Positions 8,878-18,164 of a stretch of 42,152 bases of DNA are shown here, in pieces (the stretch's first letter is position 1; each line of letters starts with the position of its first letter). The DNA lies in contig JARFPZ010000489.1 of NCBI GenBank assembly GCA_029288035.1, forward strand, positions 1-42,152. The letters run 5' to 3'. Made by a program: the position numbers and the translations under genes. This stretch comes from Desulfosarcina sp. (GTDB lineage Bacteria > Desulfobacterota > Desulfobacteria > Desulfobacterales > JAFDCJ01). Below the pieces are notes generated by a model, which did no database searches, was not told where the DNA came from, and worked only from the letters and a program-made list of their open reading frames with translations.

Positions 8878-10341
8878 CTACTCTAGCCGATAATTCGGCG
8901 CCTCTTTGGTAATGATCACATCATGAACGTGGCTTTCGCGCATGCCGGCGGCACTGATCTTCACGAATCGCGCTTTCTCCCTCAGCTCGTCCAGCGTTCG
9001 GCAGCCGCAATATCCCATGCCGGCTTTGAGGCCGCCAATGAGTTGATAAATATTGGCCGAAAGGGAACCCCGGTAGGGCACCCGGCCGACGATACCTTCC
9101 GGCACCAGCTTGTCGTCTTCAGTTTGTTCACTTTGATAATAGCGGTCTTTGCTGCCTTTTTTCATCGCCTCAACCGAGCCCATGCCCCGATACATTTTGT
9201 AGCTGCGGCCTTGAAAGAAGACCACCTCCCCCGGGCTCTCTTCGGTACCGGCCAAAAGTCCTCCGACCATAATACAATGTGCACCGGCGCCGATGGCCTT
9301 GGTGATATCTCCGGAGAAACGAATACCGCCATCGGCGATTAACGGCACATCGGTTTTAGCGGCGATGGACCGGCAATTTGTGATGGCAGTCAACTGGGGC
9401 ACGCCGATACCGGCAATAATTCGGGTGGTGCAAATCGAGCCTCCTCCGATACCGATTTTCACACCATCTACGCCAGCATTGACGAGGTCTTCGGCACCTT
9501 TCGCCGTACCCACATTGCCGGCGATCAGCTCAAAATCATCAAACGTGTTCTTTAAGGTCTTAACGGCATTGATGACATTGGCCGAATGGCCGTGAGATGT
9601 GTCGATCACAATAGCATCGGCGCCGGCACCTAAGAGCGCTTCAGCGCGCTCGAGGATATCCGGTCCGACACCAACCGCAGCGCCCACCCGCAGACGTCCC
9701 AGGGAATCCTTGCAGGCTTCTGGGTATTTTTTTATTTTTTCGATATCTTTGGTGGTGATCAATCCCGTCAAATGGCCCTCTTTATCCACCACCAGCAGTT
9801 TCTCAATGCGGTGCTTGTGCAGCAGCTTTTTAGAATCTTCCAGGGAGATCCCCTCGGAGACCGTGATGAGGTTGTCCTTGGTCATCACTTCCGAGACCTT
9901 TCTTTCCAGATCGGTCTCGAAGCGCAGATCCCGGTTTGTTACGATCCCAACGAGTTGATCACCACTGGTCACGGGAACACCGGAAATTCGATATTTTTCC
10001 ATCAGACCAAGAACCTCGCCCACCTTCCGTTCGGGATGGATGGTAACCGGATCAACGATCATTCCGCTCTCGGATTTCTTGACTTTGTCTACCTCCATGG
10101 CCTGACTCTGGATACTCATGTTGCGATGGATAAATCCCATGCCGCCCACCCTGGCCATGGTAATGGCCGCATCCGCTTCGGTAACGGTGTCCATGGCAGC
10201 ACTCACAAGGGGAATATTGAGGGTTATATTCTTGGTTAACCGAGTGCCGACATTAACGTCTTTGGGCAATACATCCGAATAGTTGGGAAGTAGCAGGACA
10301 TCGTCAAACGAATAAGCTTCATCAAGCGGAATTTTTGGCAT
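8878..10341 (-). CDS. guaB: Inosine-5'-monophosphate dehydrogenase
   Basis: Oxidises IMP to XMP with NAD+, the first committed step of GMP synthesis. The 487 residues show the TIM-barrel start [17 protein letters not shown] and a pair of CBS domains at about 95-205 ([24 protein letters not shown]). The active-site loop [10 protein letters not shown] holds the catalytic cysteine near residue 300. The phosphate-binding motif is DGGIRFSGD, followed by the flap sequence YRGMGS. AGAGAGGA lies five bases before the ATG. A repeat element with inverted arms lies directly upstream, where a promoter is expected. guaA is not next to it. Confidence 0.97.
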   Translation of the reverse strand: MPKIPLDEAYSFDDVLLLPNYSDVLPKDVNVGTRLTKNITLNIPLVSAAMDTVTEADAAITMARVGGMGFIHRNMSIQSQAMEVDKVKKSESGMIVDPVTIHPERKVGEVLGLMEKYRISGVPVTSGDQLVGIVTNRDLRFETDLERKVSEVMTKDNLITVSEGISLEDSKKLLHKHRIEKLLVVDKEGHLTGLITTKDIEKIKKYPEACKDSLGRLRVGAAVGVGPDILERAEALLGAGADAIVIDTSHGHSANVINAVKTLKNTFDDFELIAGNVGTAKGAEDLVNAGVDGVKIGIGGGSICTTRIIAGIGVPQLTAITNCRSIAAKTDVPLIADGGIRFSGDITKAIGAGAHCIMVGGLLAGTEESPGEVVFFQGRSYKMYRGMGSVEAMKKGSKDRYYQSEQTEDDKLVPEGIVGRVPYRGSLSANIYQLIGGLKAGMGYCGCRTLDELREKARFVKISAAGMRESHVHDVIITKEAPNYRLE

Positions 10342-10371
10342 TGGAATCCTCTCTGTAATCTAAATTCAAAC

Positions 10372-10540
10372 CTGGTTGAATGGTTTACTGGTTAAATGGT
10401 TGATTAGGTAAATTATAGTCATAATTTCAGAATATTAAGATTGTTGAAAGATGAAGTGTCCGATTATTTTGCAAATTTGGGATAAATCCATATTTACAAC
10501 TACTTAACCAATCAACTAATCAACTAATCAACCAATCAAC
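10372..10540. repeat. Inverted pair of 8-bp arrays upstream of guaB
   Basis: The left arm (10374-10408) reads GGTTGAAT GGTTTACT GGTTAAAT GGTTGATT. The right arm (10504-10540) is the reverse complement of four to five GTTGATTG/GTTGATTA units. A 95-bp AT-rich core lies between them, and it or its edges probably holds the guaB promoter. This is the only 8-bp array among the paired elements; the others have 7-bp units. The gap from 10342 to 10816 holds no convincing gene besides this. Confidence 0.75.
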
Positions 10541-10570
10541 GATATCTGTAATTATCAATTCTTTTATTTG

Positions 10571-10590
10571 TGCCTTTGTGTCTTGGTGGC
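10571..10590. repeat. Dispersed GTGTCTTGGTGGC-type phrase
   Basis: TGCCTTTGTGTCTTGGTGGC resembles phrases at 21971-21995 and 41274-41298, all in gaps and all on the plus strand. The function is unknown. Confidence 0.4.
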
Positions 10591-10816
10591 AGGACTTTTT
10601 CAGGAAATTATATCACGCCGTACTTCTGGCATCGAATAGCAAATGGTCGCATCTTTGGCAATCTTTAATTGTAATCTTGACAGCATGTATAGAGCCATAA
10701 TAGAAAGGTTATTTGCATGGAAGCCCACTAAACAAATAACTCCCAATTGGCTTTATTTCAATTGGGGTCCAGTATTTTTGGCAATATATTTTTCGTACAA
10801 GTTGAAACAACTATCG

Positions 10817-11425
10817 ATGCTGATCAACATTAATGCTCAGAATCCCCAGCCGCGATTCATCGAAAAAGTCGTCGGAATCCTAAAAAAGGGAGGTGTCGTC
10901 ATCTATCCGACCGATACCAACTACGGCATCGGGTGCGATATTATGAACAAAAAAGCCATTGGAAGGATCTATAAGATAAAACAAAGAGATAAGAGCAAAC
11001 CATTCAGCTTCATTTGTTCCGGACTCAAGAATATCAGCCATTATGCCAAGGTGTCCAACTACGCCTATAAAACCATGCGACGGCTTTTGCCAGGTCCGTA
11101 TACCTTCGTTCTGGAAGGTTCAAAACTGGTGCCCAAGATTATGCTGACCCAACGCAAAACGGCCGGAATCCGGGTGCCAAAGAATTCCATTTGCCTGGCC
11201 ATGGTAAACGAGTTGGGAAATCCCATAATAACCACCAGTGCAACCATGGCTGATGGCACGATCTTTCACGATGCATCTTTGATTCATGATTATTTCGGCA
11301 ACCGCATCGATGCCGTCATTGACGGCAGCATCGTTCCCGGCAAACCGTCAAGTGTTATCTCTTTGATCGATGACATACCCGAAGTGATCCGCGAAGGATT
11401 GGGAGATGTAAGAATTTTTGAATGA
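10817..11425 (+). CDS. YciO/YrdC/Sua5-family protein (L-threonylcarbamoyladenylate synthase-like)
   Basis: Member of the family that makes threonylcarbamoyl-AMP for the t6A modification of tRNA. The YciO subgroup is of less certain activity. The chosen ATG gives 202 residues starting MLININAQNPQ, which fits the family. The frame is open to 10643, but those extra 58 residues resemble nothing. Visible motifs are GGVVIYPTDTNYGIGCD near the N-terminus, the substrate-binding IKQRDKSKPFSF, LLPGPYTFVL, TAGIRVP and ITTSA. The length lacks the C-terminal Sua5 domain, as in YciO and TsaC. The ribosome-binding site is weak. The gene is alone on the plus strand between guaB and the rpsA operon. Confidence 0.85.
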   Translation: MLININAQNPQPRFIEKVVGILKKGGVVIYPTDTNYGIGCDIMNKKAIGRIYKIKQRDKSKPFSFICSGLKNISHYAKVSNYAYKTMRRLLPGPYTFVLEGSKLVPKIMLTQRKTAGIRVPKNSICLAMVNELGNPIITTSATMADGTIFHDASLIHDYFGNRIDAVIDGSIVPGKPSSVISLIDDIPEVIREGLGDVRIFE

Positions 11426-11597
11426 TCGCCGAGAGTCACAGATCCTTAATCGTTATTTTTATGCTCCTTGTGGCTAATCCGCCGGATCCATACTTACTGC
11501 CGTATTGACTCATTCCAAGAAGCTTCATACAAATTCTTAATAGATAGGGCAATGAATACCAGTTTGACTCCGCTTCGTCCGGGCTATGTATATAAAA

Positions 11598-11633
11598 ATC
11601 TGCCCCGTCACGCGAATGCGAGACAGGGCAGAT
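11598..11633 (-). terminator. Rho-independent terminator of the rpsA operon
   Basis: ATCTGCCCCGTC (11598-11609) pairs with GACAGGGCAGAT (11622-11633), a stem of about 11 bp with one mismatch. On the minus strand the stem is followed by TTTTTATATA. It lies 60 bases past the rpsA stop. Confidence 0.75.
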
Positions 11634-11692
11634 GGATACTTCCTATGATTGAAATATTTAATGTATGAATGCTTAATCGTGACGTTTTGGCC

Positions 11693-13549
11693 CTAATCCT
11701 CGTTTAATTTTTCCTGGAGGTTTTCCCGTAAAATTTCACCGAAGCTCGAGGTTGCCGGCCCCATCTTGTTGACATAATCGTTGAGCAGACTCTGTTCATC
11801 TTCCATTTCCATGCGCTTGATGGACAATCCGATGCGTCTCTCGTCGCTGTTGATATTCATCACCTTGGCGGTAATGACCTCACCGATGTTATATTGTCCA
11901 ACCGGTGTCTTGATCTTTTCTTTACTGATCTCAGACACATGCACAAGCCCCTCAATGCCCTCCTCGAGTTCAATGAATATCCCGAAGTCGGTTAAATTGG
12001 TTATGGTACCCGTTATCTCTTTACCGACCTCGTAGCGTTCGGCCACAGTTTTCCACGGGTCGTCCTGAAGCTGTTTTATTCCAAGAGAAAAGCGTTCATT
12101 CTCCTTTTCGATATCCAATACGATGGCCTGAATGACATCTCCTTTTTTATAAAGTTCGGAGGGATGTTTAATCCGTTTGATCCAGGAAATGTCCGAAATG
12201 TGAACAAGACCGTCGATGCCCTCATCGATACCGATAAACAGGCCGAAATCGGTAATATTTTTTATTTTTCCCTCAATGGTTGTACCCACAGGGTATTTTT
12301 CAGCAATGACGTCCCACGGGTTTGGCACCACCTGCTTCATTCCCAGGGAAATTCTACGGCTTTCGGGCCTGATGTCAAGCACCACCGCTTCTACCTCTTC
12401 AGCGACAGAAACGACTTTGGAGGGGTGGCGAACTTTTCGGGTCCAGGACATCTCCGAGACATGGATCAATCCCTCAATGCCCTCTTCTAATTCGATAAAA
12501 GCACCGTAGTCGGTTAAGCTCACAACGACACCATTAACCCGGGCGCCCACCGGATATCTTTCCGCGGCAACCGACCATGGGTCAACTGTAAGTTGCTTCA
12601 TTCCCAGAGACACGCGCTCCTTCTCTAAATCGAAACTTAACACTTTCACCCTGATCGTATCACCCACGGCAAACAGTTCCGATGGGTGTTTGACTCTTCC
12701 CCAGGAGATGTCGGTAATGTGCAGCAGTCCGTCTACCCCGCCCAGATCGATAAATACCCCATAATCAGTGATATTTTTAACAATGCCTTCGACAATCTGG
12801 CCTTCATGAATGGATGCAAGGGTCTCTGCTCTTTTGGATTCCCGTTCCTTTTCCAATATCGCCCGCCGCGACAGAACGATATTGCTGCGTTTTCGATGAT
12901 ATTTGAGAATTTTAAATTCAAAGGTCTGGCCGACCAGTTCGTCTAGATTGCGGATGGGCCGCAGGTCTGCTTGGGAGCCGGGCAGGAAGGCTTGGACGCC
13001 GATATCCACTGAAAATCCGCCTTTCACGCGATTTGAGATCACCCCTTCAACCATGCCATCCTCTTCGTAAGATTTTTTAATGGCATCCCAAATTTTAATG
13101 TTTGCGGCCTTTTCTTTGGAAAGAACAACACGCTCTTCCTCGTCGTCCCACCACTCGACCATCACTTCAACGCTGTCACCCAATTTGGCCGTAATCTCGC
13201 CTTCCTCATTTTTAAATTCATGAATCCGAATCTGCCCTTCGGATTTGTAACCGATATCAACAAGCACATGATCCTTATCGATAGAGATAATGCGGCCGGT
13301 GACGACTTCCCCTTCGGCAAATCGTTTGAAGCTTTCTTCATACAGATTCATCACGCTTTCCATGCTGTCGCCGGCTCCCTGGCCGGCCTCCCCAAGCGTG
13401 TCGCTCGAATCTGATACTTCTGTCGAATCCGATGCTGATGATGTCTCTTGCAGCGATTTCTCCTCATCTGACGGCGTTGAAGCACCCTCATCGGATAGAT
13501 CGGTCTGGTCTGGTTTTTTATTTACATTGTTGTCGTCGCCATTTACCAT
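11693..13549 (-). CDS. rpsA: 30S ribosomal protein S1
   Basis: Binds mRNA on the small ribosomal subunit during initiation. The chosen ATG gives 618 residues. An in-frame ATG at 13573 is less likely because the ribosome-binding site AAGGGGGG would then lie inside the gene. About 65 acidic, serine-rich residues precede six S1 domains. Domains 1-2 are divergent (GEVVTGRIISIDKDHVL; GMVEGVISNRVKGGF). Domains 3-6 repeat the NITDYGVFIDL...GLLHITDISW pattern. Six domains are the proteobacterial norm; the long acidic N-terminal tail is a variation. It is the last gene of the minus-strand run, after cmk, and is followed by an intrinsic terminator. Confidence 0.96.
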   Translation of the reverse strand: MVNGDDNNVNKKPDQTDLSDEGASTPSDEEKSLQETSSASDSTEVSDSSDTLGEAGQGAGDSMESVMNLYEESFKRFAEGEVVTGRIISIDKDHVLVDIGYKSEGQIRIHEFKNEEGEITAKLGDSVEVMVEWWDDEEERVVLSKEKAANIKIWDAIKKSYEEDGMVEGVISNRVKGGFSVDIGVQAFLPGSQADLRPIRNLDELVGQTFEFKILKYHRKRSNIVLSRRAILEKERESKRAETLASIHEGQIVEGIVKNITDYGVFIDLGGVDGLLHITDISWGRVKHPSELFAVGDTIRVKVLSFDLEKERVSLGMKQLTVDPWSVAAERYPVGARVNGVVVSLTDYGAFIELEEGIEGLIHVSEMSWTRKVRHPSKVVSVAEEVEAVVLDIRPESRRISLGMKQVVPNPWDVIAEKYPVGTTIEGKIKNITDFGLFIGIDEGIDGLVHISDISWIKRIKHPSELYKKGDVIQAIVLDIEKENERFSLGIKQLQDDPWKTVAERYEVGKEITGTITNLTDFGIFIELEEGIEGLVHVSEISKEKIKTPVGQYNIGEVITAKVMNINSDERRIGLSIKRMEMEDEQSLLNDYVNKMGPATSSFGEILRENLQEKLNED

Positions 13550-13702
13550 TAAAAAAATTCCCCCCTTAGCCAATTTATTCTTTTCACCCTGTACGTAAGG
13601 TCAATCGGATACTTTTAACAGAATTATCGAAAAAAGCAATAATTAATTTTCTATTTTTGTAAATTCTGTGATTTTGGTTTTAATCTGCTTGACCCATTGT
13701 CG

Positions 13703-14362
13703 TTATTCAACAATATGGGATACCATCAATTCAACCACCTCTGCAACGCTCAAGTCGGTGGAATCGATCACGATGGCATCCTGCGCCGGTTTCAGGGGCG
13801 CCAGCTCACGGGTGCTGTCGTTGCGGTCCCGACGCTGAATATCCAGATCGACCTCCTCCAAGGTTTGGGTGGATTGGGATTTTACTTCATCATAACGTCT
13901 CAGCGCCCTCGTCCGGGTGGTTGCATCCAGAAAAAATTTCAGGTCGGCATCCGGAAACACAACGGTTCCCATGTCCCGTCCTTCAAACACGGCGGCCTTT
14001 TCTTTCCCCAGAGTTCTTTGCAAATCCAGCAGATATTCCCTCACAACCGGCCTGGCCGAAATAGTCGACGCCAGCATCGTGATTTCTGCTGTGCGAATGT
14101 GATCGGTGATATCCTCCCCATTTAAAAAAAGACGCAACTCCGCTTCTACTATGACAAATGCCAGCTCGAGTTCAGCACAAAGGCCTTTGAGTTCAGCATC
14201 ATTTTTGGGATTGGTCCCCCGGGTTTTAGCCGCCAGCGCCACGGCCCGGTAGAGTGCACCGGTATCGATATATCGATATCCCAATCGATCTGCCAAGGCA
14301 CGGCTCACCGTCGTTTTGCCGGCACCGGCGGGTCCATCGATCGTGATGAGCAGTTTTTTCAT
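13703..14362 (-). CDS. cmk: Cytidylate kinase
   Basis: Phosphorylates CMP and dCMP with ATP. The 219 residues begin with the P-loop ITIDGPAGAGKTTVSRAL, followed by RLGYRYIDTGALYRA. The NMP-binding insert characteristic of bacterial Cmk and FEGRDMGTVVFPDADLKFFL follow. The ATG overlaps the hisC stop by four bases (ATGA), so translation is probably coupled. The gap to rpsA is 153 bases and carries no gene. In related genomes ispH often lies near here (family knowledge), and it is absent. Assignment is secure. Confidence 0.96.
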   Translation of the reverse strand: MKKLLITIDGPAGAGKTTVSRALADRLGYRYIDTGALYRAVALAAKTRGTNPKNDAELKGLCAELELAFVIVEAELRLFLNGEDITDHIRTAEITMLASTISARPVVREYLLDLQRTLGKEKAAVFEGRDMGTVVFPDADLKFFLDATTRTRALRRYDEVKSQSTQTLEEVDLDIQRRDRNDSTRELAPLKPAQDAIVIDSTDLSVAEVVELMVSHIVE

Positions 14363-15447
14363 TTCAGCACAACTTTCAGCGCTTCCAACAGCCGCACATT
14401 TTCATGACGGCGACCAACATTTACCCGAATGCAGTCCGGATAACCGTATGAGGTCATCGATCGTACAATGACACCTTGCTTGAGGAGATCCTCGAAAACC
14501 TCATCGGCGTTCTTGGCGACGCGAATGAGACAGAAATTGGCCTGGGATTCCAGATACTCGACCGCGAGATCGTCCAGCCCCCTGTATAAAAACGCCAATT
14601 CATCATGAACCAGCGCAACCGTTTCGGTCAAAAAATTCTCATCTTCGAGGGCCGCAATGGCCCCCGCCAGGGCAAGTGAATTAACATTAAAAGGTTGCCG
14701 GACCCGGTTGAGAAGATCAGCCAAAAACGATGGCATCAGGCCGTATCCGACGCGAAGACCGGCTAAACCATACGCTTTGGAAAACGTCCGCAGTCCCACC
14801 ACAATTTTGTCGGATTGCAGGTAATCGATACTGGCCGGGCAGCCGCGATCCTTGACAAATTCAAAATAGGCTTCATCAATGGCCAGAACGATATTGGTCG
14901 GCAGCGCTGCGATAAAGGTTTCGAGCGATTCCCTTGAAATCAGGGATCCCGTGGGATTATGGGGATTGTTGACGAAAATCAGGCGTGTTTTGGAGCTGAT
15001 GCGCGCCAGCATCCCATCCAGGTCGGTCGAATGAGATTTCAAAGGCACCCCCACCGGTATTGCGCCGCAACCGCGGATCACGATATCGTAGAATAAGAAT
15101 GAAGGCCGGGGCAGAATCGCCTCATCTCCGGCCTGCAGCAAGACCTGGGCCAGCAGGGCGATAATATCATCGGACCCATTGCCGAGAACGATGTTTTCGC
15201 GATTTAGTTTCAATCGATTTGAAAGACGTCCGATCAATTCATAACTTCCACCGTTGGGATACCGATGCATGGTTTCAAGGCTATCTTGGACAGCCTTCAC
15301 CGCCATGGGTGAGGGGCCCAATGGATTCTCATTGGAAGCGAGTTTTACCGCATCGGTAATTCCATACTCCCGTTCAAGTTCCTCAAGCGGTTTTCCCGCG
15401 ACATAGGGTTTGAGCGATCGGATGTGGTCGGGGACAGAAATTTTCAT
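14359..15447 (-). CDS. hisC: Histidinol-phosphate aminotransferase
   Basis: PLP-dependent enzyme that converts imidazole-acetol phosphate and glutamate to histidinol phosphate. In related bacteria such enzymes can also act on aromatic amino acids. The 362 residues show SNENPLGPSP near the start, the cofactor-binding NNPHNPTG, AIDEAYFEF, the PLP lysine in TFSKAYGLAGLRVGYG, and the C-terminal RVNVGRRHEN. It overlaps korC upstream and cmk downstream by four bases on each side, so it sits inside an operon of unrelated function. No other histidine gene is in the window. Confidence 0.95.
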   Translation of the reverse strand: MKISVPDHIRSLKPYVAGKPLEELEREYGITDAVKLASNENPLGPSPMAVKAVQDSLETMHRYPNGGSYELIGRLSNRLKLNRENIVLGNGSDDIIALLAQVLLQAGDEAILPRPSFLFYDIVIRGCGAIPVGVPLKSHSTDLDGMLARISSKTRLIFVNNPHNPTGSLISRESLETFIAALPTNIVLAIDEAYFEFVKDRGCPASIDYLQSDKIVVGLRTFSKAYGLAGLRVGYGLMPSFLADLLNRVRQPFNVNSLALAGAIAALEDENFLTETVALVHDELAFLYRGLDDLAVEYLESQANFCLIRVAKNADEVFEDLLKQGVIVRSMTSYGYPDCIRVNVGRRHENVRLLEALKVVLK

Positions 15448-15983
15448 TTGGCAAGGGCCGCCTTTTGACCTGCCTCAAGTGCTTTCATATTGAGAGGAAT
15501 GAGTTTTTCTTTTTGGGCGAATTTGGCCTTGACAGCTGATTGCAGCAAATCAAAATCGAGGACTTTGCTGCGGGTGACGAAGGCAGCCAGGGCAACAATG
15601 TTGGCGGCTTTGACATTACCCAATTCTTTGGCGATTTCGATGATGGGCACGCTGACGACATCCACATCATCGCGGCCGCAATTGATGGATATGATGGAGC
15701 TGTTGATAAATATGACACCACCGGATTTTACGGTCGGCGCAAATTTTTCCAGAGAAGGTCGATTCATGGCAACCAGGTGCTTGGGATTGCGAATAATGGG
15801 AGATCCAATCAGTCGGTCACTGATGACCACCGTGCAATAGGCGGTTCCCCCCCGCATCTCAGGTCCATAAGAAGGGATCCACACCACTTCAAATCCCCCG
15901 TCCATAGCGGCTTGGGCAAGAATCTGCCCCATTACCATGATCCCCTGACCGCCGAATCCGGCGAATTGTATTTCATTCTGCAT
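15444..15983 (-). CDS. korC: 2-oxoacid:ferredoxin oxidoreductase gamma subunit
   Basis: Gamma subunit of a CoA-acylating 2-oxoacid:ferredoxin oxidoreductase (2-oxoglutarate or branched-chain 2-oxoacids). The chosen ATG gives 179 residues, MQNEIQFAGFGGQGIMVMG; an in-frame start at 16004 is possible. AGAGGAG lies seven bases before the ATG. The GFGGQG motif and WIPSYGPEMRGGTAYCTVVIS are diagnostic of this subunit. The stop overlaps the hisC start by four bases. The gap to korB upstream is 331 bases and contains a heptad-repeat element, so the operon may be continuous but interrupted by that element. Substrate cannot be read from sequence alone. Confidence 0.9.
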   Translation of the reverse strand: MQNEIQFAGFGGQGIMVMGQILAQAAMDGGFEVVWIPSYGPEMRGGTAYCTVVISDRLIGSPIIRNPKHLVAMNRPSLEKFAPTVKSGGVIFINSSIISINCGRDDVDVVSVPIIEIAKELGNVKAANIVALAAFVTRSKVLDFDLLQSAVKAKFAQKEKLIPLNMKALEAGQKAALAK

Positions 15984-16086
15984 GACGTCTCCTCTATCGC
16001 TCACCTCACATCAAGTCTGTTTATTAGATGGCTAGGATCGTTTAGTTCGTTAAGACCGAAAAAAAAAGGTAGACCGCTTCGCTAAG

Positions 16087-16260
16087 AAGAGGGACGACGG
16101 ATGGCGGAGATCATCCTCCTCTCCCATCCTATGAGGTCCAGTATCTAGATCTTCAACCTTTGTCCTGGTCATCCGAGTTTCTTAACTTCTCAATTTGTCG
16201 TCCTTTTTCGTCCCTCGTCCTTCGTTCCTCGTCCGTCATCCATCTTCCTTCGTCCTTCTC
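16087..16260. repeat. Inverted pair of heptad arrays between korB and korC
   Basis: The left arm (about 16087-16108) reads GAGGGAC GACGGAT GGCGGAG. The right arm (16212-16260) reads CCCTCGT CCTTCGT TCCTCGT CCGTCAT CCATCTT CCTTCGT CCTTCTC, an exact 7-bp period with the same word reversed. A GCTTCGC motif at 16076-16082 sits just outside the left arm. The whole 331-base gap has no gene. Confidence 0.7.
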
Positions 16261-16314
16261 ATCCTCTCCTCTGATCTTACGCGCCTTCCCCAATCCGTCT
16301 TTCCACGTCCGACT

Positions 16315-17058
16315 TCAACTATCCTCCGGGGTTTTATAGTCTCCCAATTCATAATAGGGCATCATCGTCTCCTCAGCCCATTTCAATGCGTTAATCGGCG
16401 TCATCCCCCAGTTGGTGGGACAGGTGCTGAGAAGCTCCACCAGGCTGAAGCATCGATTTTCCATCTGATAGGTAAACGCTTTTTTAATCGCTTTTTTAGC
16501 CCGGTTAATGTACTTGGGGCGGGTCAATGCCTGACGGGTGATATAGGCGGGGGTCTGCAGGGATGCCAGCAATTCCGACACCTTCATCGGCATGCCCTCA
16601 GTGGCCGTTTTGCGCCCGAATGGGGAGGTGGTGGTCCGCTGATCGGGCATGGTGGTGGGCGCCATCTGACCGCCGGTCATTCCATACACGGCATTATTGA
16701 TAAATATGGTGGTAAACTTCTCGCCCCGATTCGCTGAGTGCACAATTTCGCTCAATCCGATGCTCGCCAGGTCGCCATCTCCCTGGTAGGTAAAAACCAT
16801 CAGATCCGGTCGAACCCGCTTAATTCCGGTGGCCATCGCAGGTGCACGACCATGGGCGGCCTCCTGAAAGTCGAACGTAAAATAGTTGTACATTAAAACG
16901 GCACATCCTACCGGAGCAATCCCCACGGTGCGATCTCGAATCCCGAGTTCGTCGATCACCTCGGCTACCAGCCGGTGGGCCACTCCGTGGGTACATCCCG
17001 GACAGTAATGGGTGATCGTGTCCGCCAGGGCTTCCGGTTTTTGAAATGTCTTTCCCAT
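16315..17058 (-). CDS. korB: 2-oxoacid:ferredoxin oxidoreductase beta subunit (TPP-binding)
   Basis: Thiamine-diphosphate-binding catalytic subunit. The chosen ATG gives 247 residues (MGKTFQKPEALADTI), with AAAGGAG seven bases upstream; the longer frame to a TTG at 17088 lacks such a site. HYCPGCTHG carries the conserved cysteine pair near the cluster or active site. The TPP-Mg motif is YQGDGDLASIG, ending in IFINNAVYGMTGGQM. The 22-base spacing from korA supports co-transcription. The cell would use it to couple 2-oxoacid oxidation to ferredoxin, or to carboxylate acyl-CoA in a reductive TCA cycle; direction is not readable here. Confidence 0.93.
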   Translation of the reverse strand: MGKTFQKPEALADTITHYCPGCTHGVAHRLVAEVIDELGIRDRTVGIAPVGCAVLMYNYFTFDFQEAAHGRAPAMATGIKRVRPDLMVFTYQGDGDLASIGLSEIVHSANRGEKFTTIFINNAVYGMTGGQMAPTTMPDQRTTTSPFGRKTATEGMPMKVSELLASLQTPAYITRQALTRPKYINRAKKAIKKAFTYQMENRCFSLVELLSTCPTNWGMTPINALKWAEETMMPYYELGDYKTPEDS

Positions 17059-17080
17059 TCGTGACTCCTTTACAAATTCC

Positions 17081-18151
17081 TCAATCAACTAATTTTTTGA
17101 CAGCCTCTATCACCTCTTCGGGGGTCGGCACATCACCGCCACACTTGCCATACCAGTGAACAGGAGACAAACCGGCAACGCTGCGTTCCACGTCTTCTAC
17201 CATCTGTCCCATGCACATCTCGACACTGAGAACAGCCTGGCAGCTGTCTTTTGCGGCGGCCTCACGAATGGGCCCGGAAGGAAAGGGAAACAGATACTTT
17301 GGTCGCAGCATGGCAATTTCCAGCCCTTCTTCCTTGAGCATATCCACAGCCGTACGGCAAACCCGGCTCATGGTACCGTATGAAACAATCAGAAGCCGAT
17401 ACGCTCCGTCAAAATTGTAGGCTTCGTATTTAATCTCTTCGCGCGCCATCTGCTCGTACTTGGCTTTTAGTTTCAGATTATGCGCATTGAGCTCCACGGG
17501 ATCCAGATAAAGGGTTTTGACCAGATTGCGCGTTTTGCTTTTGCGGGTGCCCATACCATTGGTGGCCCAATCGTCTTTGTTGGTGGGCTGAACCTTGAGG
17601 TGGTCTGGAAATTCAACCGGTTCCATCATCTGGCCGATCAACCCATCGCCCAGAATCATCACCGGATTGCGATATTTATCGGCCAGGGCGAAGGCCTGCA
17701 TGACCATTTCGACCGCTTCCTGGACGCTGGCCGGTGCCATCACCAGCAGTTTGTAATCGCCATGCCCGCCGCCTTTGGTCGCCTGAAAATAATCTGCCTG
17801 GGACGGGAGGATTCCGCCCAGCCCGGGCCCTCCCCGCATAATATTCACAAACACCGTCGGACATTCGGCGGCAGTAATGTAGCTGATACCCTCACTCATC
17901 AGGCTGATCCCCGGGCTCGAGGAAGTTGTAAAAACTCTCTCGCCGCAAGCTGATGCGCCAAAAATCATATAGGATACGGCCACTTCACTTTCGCCCTGTA
18001 AAAAAACACCGTCAACCTCAGCCATACGCTTGGAAAGATATTCCGCCACTTCAGTTTGCGGGGTAATGGGATAGGCAAAGTAATTGAGGCATCCAGCCCG
18101 AATGGCCGCCTCGCCAATTGCTTCATTGCCCTTCATCAATACCTTGCTCAT
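17081..18151 (-). CDS. korA: 2-oxoacid:ferredoxin oxidoreductase alpha subunit (KorA/VorB-like)
   Basis: Alpha subunit of the same complex, 356 residues. It contains the pyrimidine-binding domain (GNEAIGEAAIRAGCLNYFAYPITPQTEV), TSSSPGISLMSEGISY, and the RGGPGLGG motif. The C-terminal domain has SYGTMSRVCRTAVDMLKEEG and LRPKYLFPFP. The length and organisation (separate gamma, alpha, beta and ferredoxin subunits) fit the four-subunit Kor/Vor type, often annotated as VorB in Desulfobacterota. GGAGGAAA precedes the ATG. It is 13 bases downstream of the ferredoxin gene. Substrate preference between 2-oxoglutarate and 2-oxoisovalerate is open. Confidence 0.93.
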   Translation of the reverse strand: MSKVLMKGNEAIGEAAIRAGCLNYFAYPITPQTEVAEYLSKRMAEVDGVFLQGESEVAVSYMIFGASACGERVFTTSSSPGISLMSEGISYITAAECPTVFVNIMRGGPGLGGILPSQADYFQATKGGGHGDYKLLVMAPASVQEAVEMVMQAFALADKYRNPVMILGDGLIGQMMEPVEFPDHLKVQPTNKDDWATNGMGTRKSKTRNLVKTLYLDPVELNAHNLKLKAKYEQMAREEIKYEAYNFDGAYRLLIVSYGTMSRVCRTAVDMLKEEGLEIAMLRPKYLFPFPSGPIREAAAKDSCQAVLSVEMCMGQMVEDVERSVAGLSPVHWYGKCGGDVPTPEEVIEAVKKLVD

Positions 18152-18164
18152 ATATTTCCTCCGA

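Noticed and set aside
10643-10816. N-terminal extension of the YciO frame
   Set aside because: The 58 extra residues do not fit the family; the ATG at 10817 gives the expected N-terminus.
11253-11272. TGGCACGATCTTTC resembling a sigma-54 promoter
   Set aside because: The -12 GC is replaced by CA, and the site lies inside a coding region pointing at no gene.
11468-11668. 66-codon plus-strand frame after the YciO gene
   Set aside because: It reads across the rpsA terminator hairpin and has no ribosome-binding site or family match.
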